From positions 62,001 through 126,000 of the forward strand of contig NZ_FOZD01000003.1 of NCBI RefSeq assembly GCF_900113185.1: a DNA stretch of 64,000 nt, written 5' to 3'. Under the pieces are notes generated by a model. It saw only the letters and a list, made by a program, of their open reading frames with translations. It did no database searches and was not told the origin of the DNA. The stretch is from Agromyces sp. CF514. Lineage in GTDB: Bacteria; Actinomycetota; Actinomycetes; Actinomycetales; Microbacteriaceae. Below are positions 41,176 to 49,849 of the stretch, piece after piece. The translations under genes were made by a program, and so were the position numbers. Each line of letters starts with the position of its first letter. Within the stretch, counting starts at the first letter, position 1.

Positions 41176-41961
41176 TCAGGCGCGCGAGCTGCGGCCCGCG
41201 AACGCGGCGACCCTGGCGGATGCCTCGGGACTGTCGAACGCCGCCCCGATCGTCCGCGCCTCATCGTCGAGCGCCTCCTGGAACGAGCGATCGAGCCCCG
41301 AGCGCACGAGGCGCTTGGCCTGTCCGAACGCCGCCGAGGCTCCCGAGAGCCAGACGTCCGCGATCTGCTCGGCGCGGCCGGCGAGCTCGTCGGGCGTCAC
41401 GACCTCGGCGACGAGGCCCCAGTCGAGTGCCTCCTGCGCGCTCAGCGTGCGGGAGGTGAGCGTGAGCTCGAGCGCGCGTCGCGTGCCGATGGCCTCGGGC
41501 AGCAGGGTGCTGACGCCGCAGTCCGGTGTGAGCCCGATGTCCGCGTACCGGCTGGCGAAGCTCGCCCGGTCGCTCGCGACGATCACGTCGGCGACGAGCA
41601 TGAACCCGAGGCCGCCGCCCGCGACGGGGCCCTGCACGGCGGCGACGATCGGCTTGGCGCTCTCGCGCAGCATCCGATGCCCGGCGTGGATCGCGTCGGC
41701 GAGCTCGGTGACGACCTGCCCGGCCGAGGCGCCGTCGCCGCCGAGCTCCGACATGGCCCGCACGTCGCCTCCCGCGCAGAACGCGCGTCCGACGGCGTCG
41801 AAGAGCACGGCGCGGATGTCGTCGCGAGCCGCGATCTCGCCCGCGTACCGGTGCCACAGGGCGATGGCCTCGGGGCCGACCGCGTTCAGGCGTTCGGGAC
41901 GGTTGAGGGTGAGGTGCGCGAGTCCGTCGTGCACGCTGAAGAGGATGGCGTCGTCGCTCAT
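41176..41961 (-). CDS. Enoyl-CoA hydratase/isomerase family protein
   Basis: The 261-residue crotonase-fold protein starts MSDDAILFSVHDGLAHLTLNRPERLNAV and has the first oxyanion-hole motif AFCAGGDVRAM (about 62-72) and the second in GPVAGGGLGFMLVAD (about 110-124). The hydratase Glu pair is not both present: the second position region reads RYADIGLTPDCG, so an isomerase or other crotonase activity is possible. It acts on a CoA thioester in the cytoplasm. It is isolated, with no fatty-acid genes beside it. Confidence 0.83.
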   Translation of the reverse strand: MSDDAILFSVHDGLAHLTLNRPERLNAVGPEAIALWHRYAGEIAARDDIRAVLFDAVGRAFCAGGDVRAMSELGGDGASAGQVVTELADAIHAGHRMLRESAKPIVAAVQGPVAGGGLGFMLVADVIVASDRASFASRYADIGLTPDCGVSTLLPEAIGTRRALELTLTSRTLSAQEALDWGLVAEVVTPDELAGRAEQIADVWLSGASAAFGQAKRLVRSGLDRSFQEALDDEARTIGAAFDSPEASARVAAFAGRSSRA

Positions 41962-42193
41962 GGTCGGGGAGTCTAGCCCGGTCGTGCCGACGACCGAAGG
42001 CGGTTGTCGATGTCCGACTACCGGCGCCCCACAAGGGCGCGCAGCCCTGATCCGGAGCCGACGGAGGCCGGCGACCAAGACCGCCGACGGCGAATCATCC
42101 TGATCGGGTGACGCGCCCGGGCGGCGTCGCGAGGAACCATGGGCCACGGTGCGGACTCGCATCGTTCGGATCGCGACACGGGGGATGGTTGAG

Positions 42194-42652
42194 ATGGCCG
42201 AATACGAACTGGAAGACCTCGGACCGGTCGATTACCTGGTCATCGAGTTTCCCGCGGGCCATCAGACCTTCGCGGGCGAGATCGCGGCGGAACTCGCGAA
42301 GCTCGTCGACGCGGGAACCATCCGGCTCGTCGACGCGGTCGTGCTGGCGAAGGGTGACGACGGCGTCGTGGCGGCCGTGGAGCTCGCGGACGCCGGCGAC
42401 CTCAGCCCGCTCGTCCAGCTCGAGGCGGACCTGGCCGAGCTGCTCGCGGCCGATGAGGTGATCCAGCTCGCCGACTCGATGACCCCGGGCAGCGTCGCGG
42501 CCGTCATCGTGTACGAGAACGTGTGGGCGGGACCGTTCGCGGCCTCGGTCCGACGAGCCGGGGGACAGCTCGTCGCAACCGGGCGGATCCCGATCCAGGC
42601 GATCATCGCCTCGATCGAGGCCGATGCGTCCGCCGCCGAGGCCGATGCGTGA
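42194..42652 (+). CDS. DUF6325-type protein
   Basis: The 152-residue acidic protein starts MAEYELEDLGPVDYLVIEFPAG, has a central AGEIAAELAKLVDAGTIRLVDAVVLAKGDDG and ends with a helix rich in Ala and Glu. It resembles the DUF6325 family of actinobacteria (about 140 residues, related to the membrane-associated DUF1269 type but without a membrane segment). The function is unknown. ATG 42194 is chosen because GGGGGA lies 9 bases upstream and it gives the family's usual start. The next small gene follows after 93 bases, and both adjoin a large LuxR regulator, a neighbourhood that suggests a stress-related unit. Confidence 0.65.
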   Translation: MAEYELEDLGPVDYLVIEFPAGHQTFAGEIAAELAKLVDAGTIRLVDAVVLAKGDDGVVAAVELADAGDLSPLVQLEADLAELLAADEVIQLADSMTPGSVAAVIVYENVWAGPFAASVRRAGGQLVATGRIPIQAIIASIEADASAAEADA

Positions 42653-42703
42653 CGTGTCGCTGAGACCGTCAGGAGTCTGCAGGCTCTAGCCGCCCCTGCG
42701 CGT

Positions 42704-45577
42704 TCATCGGACGTGCGGGGGCTCATCGAGGGGGCGGAGGGGGCGATGGGGCCTGAGAGGTTCGACATCCTGGTTCGAGGCGAGCTGGGGCAGATGATCA
42801 CCGATGAGCTCGTCGGCTTCGAGGTGATCGATCGGGCCGGCGGCACGACGAGGCTGCGCGGCGAGGTGCCCGATCAGGCGCGGCTGCTCGGGCTGCTCGA
42901 CCTGCTGCGCGGCCTGAACGTCGAGATCGAGGCGGTCACGCACCTTGACGACCGGCGCGACTGAGGCCGGAGCCAGGATCCCGAGGTCGCGCGCCCTGGT
43001 GATCGCGGCGCTCCTGCCGCTCACGCCGAGCTTGCGGTAGATGTGCGCGGTGTGCGACTTCATCGTGTTGATCGACACGAAGCACCGCTCGGCGAGCTCG
43101 GCCGTGGTCGAGTGGTCGGGCAGGTAGCCGAGGATCTCGAGTTCGCGCTCGGTGAGCGGCTCCGCGAGCCTGTGGTTGGCATCGACGAGGGCGCGCTGCG
43201 GCGATCGCGCGATGATCGTGCCGGCCAGGTCGCCCCGCGCCGGCGCGAGTTCCGCCACAAGGTCGAGCACGACCCGGTCCGACTCGAGGAACACCGCCAC
43301 GAGGCCGTCCGACTCGGCCAGGTCGAGTGCCGCCCCGACGAGGTCGAGTGCGCTCGGCCGTGACCCTCGGGCCGCGGCGAGCCAGGCGCGGAGGATGAGG
43401 CGCTGGACGGCGAGGCGAGGCTGCCCGGCGATGCCCGCGTCGACGGGTTCGGAGAGCAGGTGCTCGGCGGTCTCCGGCCGCCCGAGTGCGAGCGCGGCCG
43501 CGGCCGCCTCCTGCACGACCGATGCGGTCGAACGGATGCCCCGGCGACCCACGGACTGCAGCCGCAGCGCCTGCTCCGGCAGGCCGCTGCGACGCAGCAC
43601 GCTCATGCGGACCGCGATGAGCCGCTCGTAGACCGATGGCGCCGGGGCGGCCGCGGCCTGCGTGGAGAGGTCCGTGAGCTCGAGCGCATCCTCGTACCGC
43701 CCCTCGAGTGCGGCGACGAGCGCCGCGAGGGCGCGTGCGATCCATGTCGTCTGCGTCCGGCTGTTCGCCTTCGCACTGACCGCACCGACGCCGAGCGGGT
43801 GGGTCGCGTCATCCGCTCGGCCGTGCTCGTAGGCCGCCTGCGCCTGGGCGAGGTAGGCGTCGGCCATGGCCGGATGCGCGAGCAGGGCGGCGACGTTCGC
43901 GGTCTCGACCGCCTCGGCGGCGAGCAGCTCGGCGTCGACGGTCCGCCCCGTCCACGAGTGGAGCAGGGCGAGCGAGCCGAGGAGCCCGACGCGGAAGGGC
44001 GGGTAGGCCACGCCCTCGGTGGCGAGTCCCCGGTCGATCCACGCCTCGGCTCCGACGAGGTCGCCGAGGAGGAAGAGCGAACGTCCCGCCGAGGCCGTCG
44101 CGAGCGTGCGCAACAGGGCGGGGGTGGTGAGGTGCATGAGGTCGGGCACGGGGAACCCCATCGGGTCGGCGAGTCCGTCGAGTGCGCGCTCCGCCGCCCG
44201 GAGCGTCTCGCCGGGCCTCGCGCTCCACTGCGCGGTCGCCGAGATCCACGTGTCGGCGATCACGCGCTCGCCGCGGGTGGCACGTGGATCGCTCGCCACG
44301 CTTCGGAGCGTCTCGACCGCGAGGACCGACTCGCCCTGCATGCCCACGAGGATGCCCAACTCGAGCTGCACGTCGAGACGTCGCGCGCGGACGTGCTCGG
44401 GGACGGCGGTGATCCAGCCGATCACGGTGTGCATCTCGCCGCGCTCGAAGACCTCGCTCCCGCGGGTCATGATCGCGTCGAGCGCGCGATCCCAGTCGCC
44501 TGCGCGGAGGAGGTACTCGACGGCGGGCGCGAGCTCGCCCCGCGAGAGGTGGAAGTCCGCGGCCCGACCGAGCAGGCGGCGCTCCTTGTCGGCGTCCTCG
44601 GCGCGCAGCCGGTAGCGGAGCAGGTCGCGGAACAGCTGGTGGAACCTCACCCGGTCGAGATGCGGGTCGATCGCCACGAGGAACATCGACTCGTGCTCGA
44701 GCCGCTCGAAGAGCTCCCGGGCATCGGAGCGTTCGAGCACGTGGTCGACGAGGTCGGCCGACATCGTGTCGAGCGGCGCCATCCGGAGCAGGAGCATCCG
44801 CCGGTCGCCCGGCAGTGCGTCGAGCACCTCCTCGGTGAGGTATTCGGCGATGAGCCGATCGCTCCCGTTCAGGTCCGAGACGAAGTCCGCCGCCGGCGAC
44901 TGGAACCTCAGCGTCAGTCCCGCGAGCTGCAGGCCGGCGGCCCAGCCCTCGGTGCGCGTCACGATCGCGTCCACGGTGGCGGGCACGAGCTGGCGGCGGG
45001 CGATCCCCGCGAGCAGCTTCGAGGACTCCTCCCTCGTCATGGCGAGGTCGGCCTGCCGGAGCTCGACGAGCCGGTTGCGCAGCCGCAGCCTGCTCCACGC
45101 GATCGGCGGATCGACTCGCGTCGAGATCACGAGGTGCGCATTCGGCGGCAGCGAGGCGGCGAGGCGACCGATGTCGGCCATGAGCGCGTCGTTCGAGAGG
45201 CGGTACAGGTCATCGAGCACGATGACCACCGGCGGGGCCGACGCGAGTGCTCCGGCGAGGCGGTCGAGCAGGTGACCGCCGAGTCCTCCCGCGCTCAGCG
45301 CCGACAGGCGGTCGAGCCCGCCGACCTCTGCGCCGGCCTCGGCGAGCGCGGCGATGAGACGTCGGGAGAACCGCATCGGGTCGTCGTCCTCGCGTTCGAC
45401 GTCGAGCCAGGCCACGCCGTGGTCGCGCATCGAGTCGATCCATTGCTGCAGCAGCACGGTCTTGCCGGCGCCCGCCTGGGCGATGACCATCGTCACGGGC
45501 AGTTCGAGGGCCTCGTCCAGCCTGCGCAGCAGCGTCGGGCGCTCGATGAGGTACTTCGATGACACGCGTTCGCGCAT
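42704..45577 (-). CDS. LuxR-family ATP-dependent (MalT/LAL-type) regulator
   Basis: The 957-residue protein has an N-terminal STAND ATPase (Walker A AQAGAGKTVLL near residue 38, Walker B VVIVLDDLYRL near 115), a long helical TPR-like middle, and a C-terminal LuxR helix-turn-helix (LTERELEILGYLPDHSTTAELAERCFVSINTMKSHTAHIYRKLGV, about 800-845). Such regulators bind an inducer and ATP, then DNA. The protein continues about 90 residues beyond the HTH, where the frame runs antisense to the gene at 42746; most relatives stop within a few residues of RARDLGIL. The extension may therefore be a stop-loss tail. ATG 45577 gives the typical SSKYLIERPTLLRRL start. Confidence 0.85.
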   Translation of the reverse strand: MRERVSSKYLIERPTLLRRLDEALELPVTMVIAQAGAGKTVLLQQWIDSMRDHGVAWLDVEREDDDPMRFSRRLIAALAEAGAEVGGLDRLSALSAGGLGGHLLDRLAGALASAPPVVIVLDDLYRLSNDALMADIGRLAASLPPNAHLVISTRVDPPIAWSRLRLRNRLVELRQADLAMTREESSKLLAGIARRQLVPATVDAIVTRTEGWAAGLQLAGLTLRFQSPAADFVSDLNGSDRLIAEYLTEEVLDALPGDRRMLLLRMAPLDTMSADLVDHVLERSDARELFERLEHESMFLVAIDPHLDRVRFHQLFRDLLRYRLRAEDADKERRLLGRAADFHLSRGELAPAVEYLLRAGDWDRALDAIMTRGSEVFERGEMHTVIGWITAVPEHVRARRLDVQLELGILVGMQGESVLAVETLRSVASDPRATRGERVIADTWISATAQWSARPGETLRAAERALDGLADPMGFPVPDLMHLTTPALLRTLATASAGRSLFLLGDLVGAEAWIDRGLATEGVAYPPFRVGLLGSLALLHSWTGRTVDAELLAAEAVETANVAALLAHPAMADAYLAQAQAAYEHGRADDATHPLGVGAVSAKANSRTQTTWIARALAALVAALEGRYEDALELTDLSTQAAAAPAPSVYERLIAVRMSVLRRSGLPEQALRLQSVGRRGIRSTASVVQEAAAAALALGRPETAEHLLSEPVDAGIAGQPRLAVQRLILRAWLAAARGSRPSALDLVGAALDLAESDGLVAVFLESDRVVLDLVAELAPARGDLAGTIIARSPQRALVDANHRLAEPLTERELEILGYLPDHSTTAELAERCFVSINTMKSHTAHIYRKLGVSGRSAAITRARDLGILAPASVAPVVKVRDRLDLDVQAAQQVEQPEQPRLIGHLAAQPRRAAGPIDHLEADELIGDHLPQLASNQDVEPLRPHRPLRPLDEPPHVR
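42746..42964 (+). CDS. Small conserved-looking protein antisense to luxR 3' end
   Basis: The 72-residue protein starts MGPERFDILVRGELGQMITDE and ends NVEIEAVTHLDDRRD. The strand order (ILVRGEL, FEVID, TTRLRGEVPDQARLLGLLDLLRGLNVEIEAV) is that of the small ferredoxin-like actinobacterial proteins that have the phrase GEVPDQAALHGLL. GGAGG lies 6 bases before ATG 42746. It is encoded opposite the last codons of the LuxR gene (42704-45577), so one of the two reading frames must have an odd end. The protein-like composition and good ribosome site make me treat it as real. Confidence 0.65.
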   Translation: MGPERFDILVRGELGQMITDELVGFEVIDRAGGTTRLRGEVPDQARLLGLLDLLRGLNVEIEAVTHLDDRRD

Positions 45578-45832
45578 TCGTCCAGCCCACCCGCCGACCG
45601 CGTCCGCTCTCACCCAGCAGACGAGTGGCGGTCGACCCTCGGTCAGTATGCCACCGGCTCGAGCGGACGCGGATGCCGCCGCGCCCCCGATCCGCGGTGC
45701 GCGCAACGGTTCGGTCGGCGGGTCACGGAACCCCCGGAGTCATCCGTTCAGGGTGATGTGCGCGGGCGGCACCGACAATACCGTCGTGCACACGCGGGCG
45801 TGACGAGCATGCCCGGATGGAAAGGGACCATC

Positions 45833-46225
45833 GTGAACCTCTGGGAATTCCTCGTCTGGCTGTTCTGGTTCTACGTGCTCATCGCATGCATCTGGATCTT
45901 CATCACGGTGATCATCGACATCTTCCGTGACCCCACGCTGAACGGGTGGGCCAAGGCGCTCTGGGTGGTGTTCCTGGTCTTCCTCCCGTTCCTCGCCGCG
46001 TTCATCTACCTCATCGCGCGCGGGCGCAGCATGGGCGAACGGCGCCTCGCCGAGGCGCAGGCGGCTCGGGCCCAGAGCGACGAGTACATCAGGACGGTCG
46101 CGGGGTCGTCTTCGTCGTCGTCCGCCGCGTCCGAGATCGAGGCGGGCAAGAAGCTCCTCGACTCGGGAACGATCACGCAGGCCGAGTTCGACACGCTGAA
46201 GGCGAAGGCCCTGCAGGGCGCCTGA
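45833..46225 (+). CDS. Membrane protein with PLD-N-like segment and SHOCT domain
   Basis: The 130-residue protein starts (GTG) with two membrane helices, LWEFLVWLFWFYVLIACIWIFI and ALWVVFLVFLPFLAAFIYLIA. They are followed by RGRSMGERRLAEAQ, a Ser-rich linker and a C-terminal SHOCT motif (IEAGKKLLDSGTITQAEFDTLKAKAL). The first part resembles the phospholipase-D-nuclease N-terminal (PLDc_N) segment. SHOCT domains are short oligomerisation modules. The whole is a common actinobacterial envelope protein of unknown role. AAAGGGA fixes GTG 45833 rather than the ATG at 45809. Confidence 0.8.
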   Translation: MNLWEFLVWLFWFYVLIACIWIFITVIIDIFRDPTLNGWAKALWVVFLVFLPFLAAFIYLIARGRSMGERRLAEAQAARAQSDEYIRTVAGSSSSSSAASEIEAGKKLLDSGTITQAEFDTLKAKALQGA

Positions 46226-46314
46226 TCCCGAGGGGCGGGCGGTGCGCGACCTTCCGAACTGCGGATGCCGCGTGCCGCCGGCCCCGACCCGGCCGCCGTC
46301 GGTCGTCGCCCGGG

Positions 46315-47259
46315 TCAGCCGGTCGGGCCGCCGCCGCCGCGCGACGGGTGGGCGTACGACTGCTCGAGCCGGGAGGCGCGGGCGCTCAGCACCTCGAGCA
46401 CCGTGCGCACGGCCAGCCGCTCGGCGACATCGGGCCGCACGAGCGCGACGATCTGACGGGCCGACGTGACGCCGCGGATCGGCTTCAGCAGCACGCCCTC
46501 GGGCACCGCGCCGGACGTGTAGCGCGGAACGAACGCGACGCCCTGTCCGGCCGCGATGAACGCCTCGATGATGCGCATGTCGCTGAACTTCTGCGAGACG
46601 GTGACGCGCTTGCCGCCCTGCTCCTCGATGGCGTGCAGGATGCGTTCGAACGGGAACCCCGACGGCACGCCGAGCCATGTCTCGTCGACGAGATCGGCGC
46701 TCGTGACGTGCGAGCGCGCGGCGAGGCGATGGTCGCTCGGGATACCGACGTCGAGCGGCTCGGTGAGCAGGGGAACGACCTTGAGGCCGCGGCCTCCCCA
46801 CGGAAGCTCGCCCGGCATGGAGTGCGCGAGGACGATGTCGTAGTCGGACGTGAGGTCGGGGAATCCCGCGAGCTCGGGGTCGAGGTCGGTGCAGCGCACC
46901 ACGAGGCCCGCGACGCTCGTGAGGTCGGTGAGCACGCCGGGCAGCAGGCTCGCGCCGATCGTCGGGAACGTCAGCAGCGTCACCTCGCCGCTCGGGTGGT
47001 TGCGGAACTCGTCCCAGAGGGCGGTCGCGCGTTCGAGGGCGACCGCGACCTCGACGGCACTGCGGGCGAGGGCGTGCCCGGCGCTCGTGAGCACGAGGCC
47101 GCGCCCGCTGCGTTCCGTGAGCGGCATGCCGGCCTCGCGTTCGAGCACCTTCAGCTGTTGCGAGACCGCCGACGGGGTGCGACCCGTCGCTTCGGCGACC
47201 GCCGTCACGCTGCCGCGCTCCGAGAGTTCCCGGAGCAGGTCGAGTCGATTCACGTCCAT
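46315..47259 (-). CDS. LysR-family transcriptional regulator
   Basis: The 314-residue protein has a LysR helix-turn-helix in its first 60 residues (LLRELSERGSVTAVAEATGRTPSAVSQQLKVLEREAGMPL) and a periplasmic-binding-like effector domain (VTLLTFPTIGASLLPGVL, YDIVLAHSMPGE, VPLLTEPLDVGIPSDH, AGQGVAFVPRY). No Shine-Dalgarno sequence precedes ATG 47259, so the message may be leaderless. An inverted repeat AATCAT-N10-ATGATT lies 45 bases upstream. The divergent gene is only a 39-residue membrane protein, so the targets are not evident. The effector is unknown. Confidence 0.87.
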   Translation of the reverse strand: MDVNRLDLLRELSERGSVTAVAEATGRTPSAVSQQLKVLEREAGMPLTERSGRGLVLTSAGHALARSAVEVAVALERATALWDEFRNHPSGEVTLLTFPTIGASLLPGVLTDLTSVAGLVVRCTDLDPELAGFPDLTSDYDIVLAHSMPGELPWGGRGLKVVPLLTEPLDVGIPSDHRLAARSHVTSADLVDETWLGVPSGFPFERILHAIEEQGGKRVTVSQKFSDMRIIEAFIAAGQGVAFVPRYTSGAVPEGVLLKPIRGVTSARQIVALVRPDVAERLAVRTVLEVLSARASRLEQSYAHPSRGGGGPTG

Positions 47260-47303
47260 GTAGCCAGACTACATATTCATTGCAGCTCTGTGAGCTTGTG
47301 CTG

Positions 47304-47325
47304 AATCATTTTCAAGAGGATGATT
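47304..47325. promoter_or_regulatory. Candidate LysR-type operator
   Basis: AATCAT (47304-47309) and ATGATT (47320-47325) are perfect inverted repeats separated by 10 bases in an A/T-rich island between the LysR gene and the small gene at 47399. Confidence 0.5.
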
Positions 47326-47398
47326 GAACCATCGAAGGGTTGCAACGGCGCAACGAACCGCTCGATCACACGCCGTCACCATTCGAAAGGGAACCATC

Positions 47399-47518
47399 AT
47401 GGCCACGCTCATCTTCGTCGCAGTCGCATCGATCGCCGGAATCGTCGGCACGATCGTTCTCGCCTCGCGCGACGGCTACCGCCGCCAGCCGACCGAGTCT
47501 TTCGCGCGCACCGTCTAA
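47399..47518 (+). CDS. 39-aa single-span membrane protein
   Basis: The 39-residue protein begins MATLIFVAVASIAGIVGTI with one hydrophobic helix, followed by a basic, polar end (RDGYRRQPTESFARTV). AAAGGGA lies 6-8 bases before ATG 47399, and a terminator-like hairpin follows 32 bases after the stop. Similar short membrane proteins ending GYRR(Q/V)PT are frequent in Microbacteriaceae. The function is unknown. The longer frame from 47324 is not needed. Confidence 0.7.
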   Translation: MATLIFVAVASIAGIVGTIVLASRDGYRRQPTESFARTV

Positions 47519-47550
47519 GGTCTCGCGAACCGCCCGGCATCGCCGGGCCC

Positions 47551-47593
47551 AGGGCCGCCCACGGAGAGGGACACTCCGCCGGGCGGCCCTTCA
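47551..47593 (+). terminator. Terminator after the 39-aa gene
   Basis: AGGGCCGCCC (47551-47560) and GGGCGGCCCT (47581-47590) form a perfect 10-bp stem, extended inside by CGGAG/CTCCG, followed by TCAT. From here to 47817 I see no gene, only the ribosome site of the next one. Confidence 0.7.
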
Positions 47594-47817
47594 TCGTGCG
47601 CCCGCGGCGCATCGGCATGCACTGGGGGGATGCCGATGCGGCGCGGTCGCCTCTCGAACGGCGGGCGCGATGGCGCCCGCCGTCGCACGACGGGCGCCCG
47701 CGGCATCCGTCGCCCGCGTGTGCTCGACGACCCGGGCCACGCAGGCGGATACGGTGAGCCTCGACATGCGCACGCGAGTGGGCGACGCACGCGGCCGAGC
47801 GGGGGCGAGGGGGAGCG

Positions 47818-49215
47818 ATGACCGACGTCGTGGCCGACCAGGCGGTGCTGGGGCGCTTCCTGCTGGGGCTCGCCGAGGGCATGAACGCCGCGGGCGAGTC
47901 GGTCGACAAGATCGGCGAGACCATGAGCACCGTGTCGCGCGCCTACGGTCGCACCGACACCGACGTCGTCGTGCTGCCGACCGTGGTGCTCATCGAGACC
48001 GGGGCGGCGGGCGAGGAGAAGGTCGCGATCCGCTCGGCGATCAACGTCTCGTTCCGCTTCGACCAGATCGCGGCGCTCTACCGGCTCATCGAGCGGGCGC
48101 GCGTCGGCTCGATCGAGCCGATCGACGGCATCAACCGCCTCAACGAGATCGGCGCGATGCGCCAGCGCTTCGCCTGGCCGGTGCGGGTGTTCGGCCACGC
48201 GGTGCTGACCACCGGCCTCTGCCTGCTGCTCGCCCCGACGTGGCAGGGCGTCCTCATCTCGTTCGGGCTCGGCGCGCTGATCGGCCTGTTGAAGCTCGTC
48301 CGCTCGCCGACCCTGCAGCTCGTGTTCCCCGTGTTCGCGGCCTTCGTCTGCGCGTTGACCGTGTTCCTGCTCGCGCCGTACGTGGAGATCGGCGATCCGA
48401 TCCGGCTGCTCATCGCCCCGCTCGCGACCTTCCTGCCGGGCGGCGTGCTCACCACCGCGACCGTCGAGCTCGCGGCCGGCCAGATGGTGGCCGGCGCGTC
48501 CCGGCTCGTGTTCGGCCTCGTGCAGCTCGCGCTCCTCGCCTTCGGCATCCTCGCGGCCGGCACCGTCATGGGCGTCGACGACTCCAGCTACGTCCCATTG
48601 GAGGCATCCGGCACCCTGCCCTGGTGGATCCCGGCGGTCGGGGTGCTGCTGTTCGCGGTCGGCAACTACCTGCACTTCTCCGCGCCGAAGGGCACGTTCG
48701 GCTGGGTGCTGCTCACGCTGATCGTCGCGTTCGCGGGCCAGCAGGTCGGCATCGCGCTCGTCGGCCAGACCGTGAGCGGGTTCATCGGGGCGCTCGCGAT
48801 GACTCCGGTCGTGCTCTGGATCGCGACCCTGCGGCACGGGGCGCCGTCGCAGCTGACCTTCCTGCCCGCGTTCTGGCTGCTCGTGCCGGGGGCGGCCGGG
48901 CTCGTGGGCATCACCGAGGCGGTCGGCACGAGTGCGGGCATCGAGAACTTCGCGTCGGCGCTCATGTCGGTCATGTCGATCGCGTTGGGCGTGCTCATCG
49001 GCACGGCGCTCTACCGGTTCGTGCACCACGGCGCGGCGGAGATCGCGCAGTTCCACATCGAGGTCCCGTCGGCGCTCACGGAGGCCGAGGAGCCGCCGTT
49101 CTGGGCCCGCATCCTGCCGGGCACGCCGCGGTCGTTCTGGGGCCGTCGACGCCATGAGGAACCGAAGGATGCCGCGGGGCCGACGCGACCCGAGGCCGAC
49201 GTCCGGTCGGAGTGA
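47818..49215 (+). CDS. ThrE-type threonine/serine exporter family protein
   Basis: The 465-residue protein has the two-part ThrE structure: an N-terminal soluble-to-membrane DUF1212 region (FLLGLAEGMNAAGESVDKIGETM, VSFRFDQIAALYRLIERA) and about ten membrane helices. The second half (WWIPAVGVLLFAVGNYLHFSAPKG onward) repeats the exporter fold. ThrE of Corynebacterium exports threonine and serine using the membrane potential; the substrate here is inferred. The C-terminal 50 residues are cytoplasmic and charged. AGGGGGA precedes ATG 47818. It is monocistronic. Confidence 0.85.
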   Translation: MTDVVADQAVLGRFLLGLAEGMNAAGESVDKIGETMSTVSRAYGRTDTDVVVLPTVVLIETGAAGEEKVAIRSAINVSFRFDQIAALYRLIERARVGSIEPIDGINRLNEIGAMRQRFAWPVRVFGHAVLTTGLCLLLAPTWQGVLISFGLGALIGLLKLVRSPTLQLVFPVFAAFVCALTVFLLAPYVEIGDPIRLLIAPLATFLPGGVLTTATVELAAGQMVAGASRLVFGLVQLALLAFGILAAGTVMGVDDSSYVPLEASGTLPWWIPAVGVLLFAVGNYLHFSAPKGTFGWVLLTLIVAFAGQQVGIALVGQTVSGFIGALAMTPVVLWIATLRHGAPSQLTFLPAFWLLVPGAAGLVGITEAVGTSAGIENFASALMSVMSIALGVLIGTALYRFVHHGAAEIAQFHIEVPSALTEAEEPPFWARILPGTPRSFWGRRRHEEPKDAAGPTRPEADVRSE

Positions 49216-49264
49216 CCGCCGAGCATCCCCCGAATACGGACCTTCCTCTCAGGCGAGCGCGCCG

Positions 49265-49276
49265 TAGAGTATTCGG
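49265..49276 (+). promoter_or_regulatory. Leaderless promoter of pyrE
   Basis: TAGAGT (49265-49270) is a good -10 hexamer and lies 6 bases before the GTG start at 49277, where transcription would begin. No ribosome-binding sequence is present. A -35 box is not clear (CTTCCT around 49242). Confidence 0.5.
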
Positions 49277-49849
49277 GTGACGCTCCCAGACCCCCACAGC
49301 AGCGCCGACGTCCGTCAGCAGCTCATCGACCACATCTCCGCCGATGCGGTGTTCCACGGCGACTTCACGCTCACGAGCGGCAAGAAGGCCTCGTACTACG
49401 TCGACCTCCGCAAGGTGAGCCTCGACCACCGCGTGGCGCCGCTCATCGGCCAGGTCATGATCGACCTCATCGCCGACATCCCCGATGTCGCCGCGGTGGG
49501 CGGTCTCACCATGGGCGCCGACCCGATCGCATCGGCCGTGCTGCACCAGGGCGCAGCACGCGGGCTCACCTACGATGCGTTCGTGGTGCGCAAGGAGCCG
49601 AAGGACCACGGCCGCGGCCGTCAGGTCGAGGGTCCCGATGTCGCGGGCAAGCGCGTGATCGTGCTCGAGGACACCTCGACCACGGGCGGTTCGCCGCTCA
49701 AGGCCATCGAGGCGCTTCGCAAGGTCGGCGCAGAGGTCGTCGCGGTCGCGGTCGTCGTCGACCGTGCGACCGGGGCACGCGAGGTCATCGAGGCCGCCGG
49801 CGTGCAGTACCTCGCGGCGATCTACCTGGACGACCTGGGCCTGGCCTGA
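49277..49849 (+). CDS. pyrE: Orotate phosphoribosyltransferase
   Basis: The 190-residue enzyme joins orotate and PRPP to orotidine 5'-phosphate in de novo pyrimidine synthesis. It shows FTLTSGKKASYYVDLRKV (about 30-47), the GGLTMGADPIASAV loop and the PRPP motif VIVLEDTSTTGGSPL (about 128-142). The catalytic Lys/Arg loop is VVRKEPKDHGRGRQVEG. It starts with GTG directly at the predicted transcript start. The next gene overlaps the stop by one base. Together with the nucleoside hydrolase at 53265 it places pyrimidine synthesis and salvage near the catabolic operon, though not in the same transcript. Confidence 0.93.
   Translation: MTLPDPHSSADVRQQLIDHISADAVFHGDFTLTSGKKASYYVDLRKVSLDHRVAPLIGQVMIDLIADIPDVAAVGGLTMGADPIASAVLHQGAARGLTYDAFVVRKEPKDHGRGRQVEGPDVAGKRVIVLEDTSTTGGSPLKAIEALRKVGAEVVAVAVVVDRATGAREVIEAAGVQYLAAIYLDDLGLA

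Noticed and set aside
47594..47817. Small genes in the gap before the ThrE gene
   Set aside because: Short open frames there are Arg-rich, lack ribosome sites and look like random GC-rich frames.
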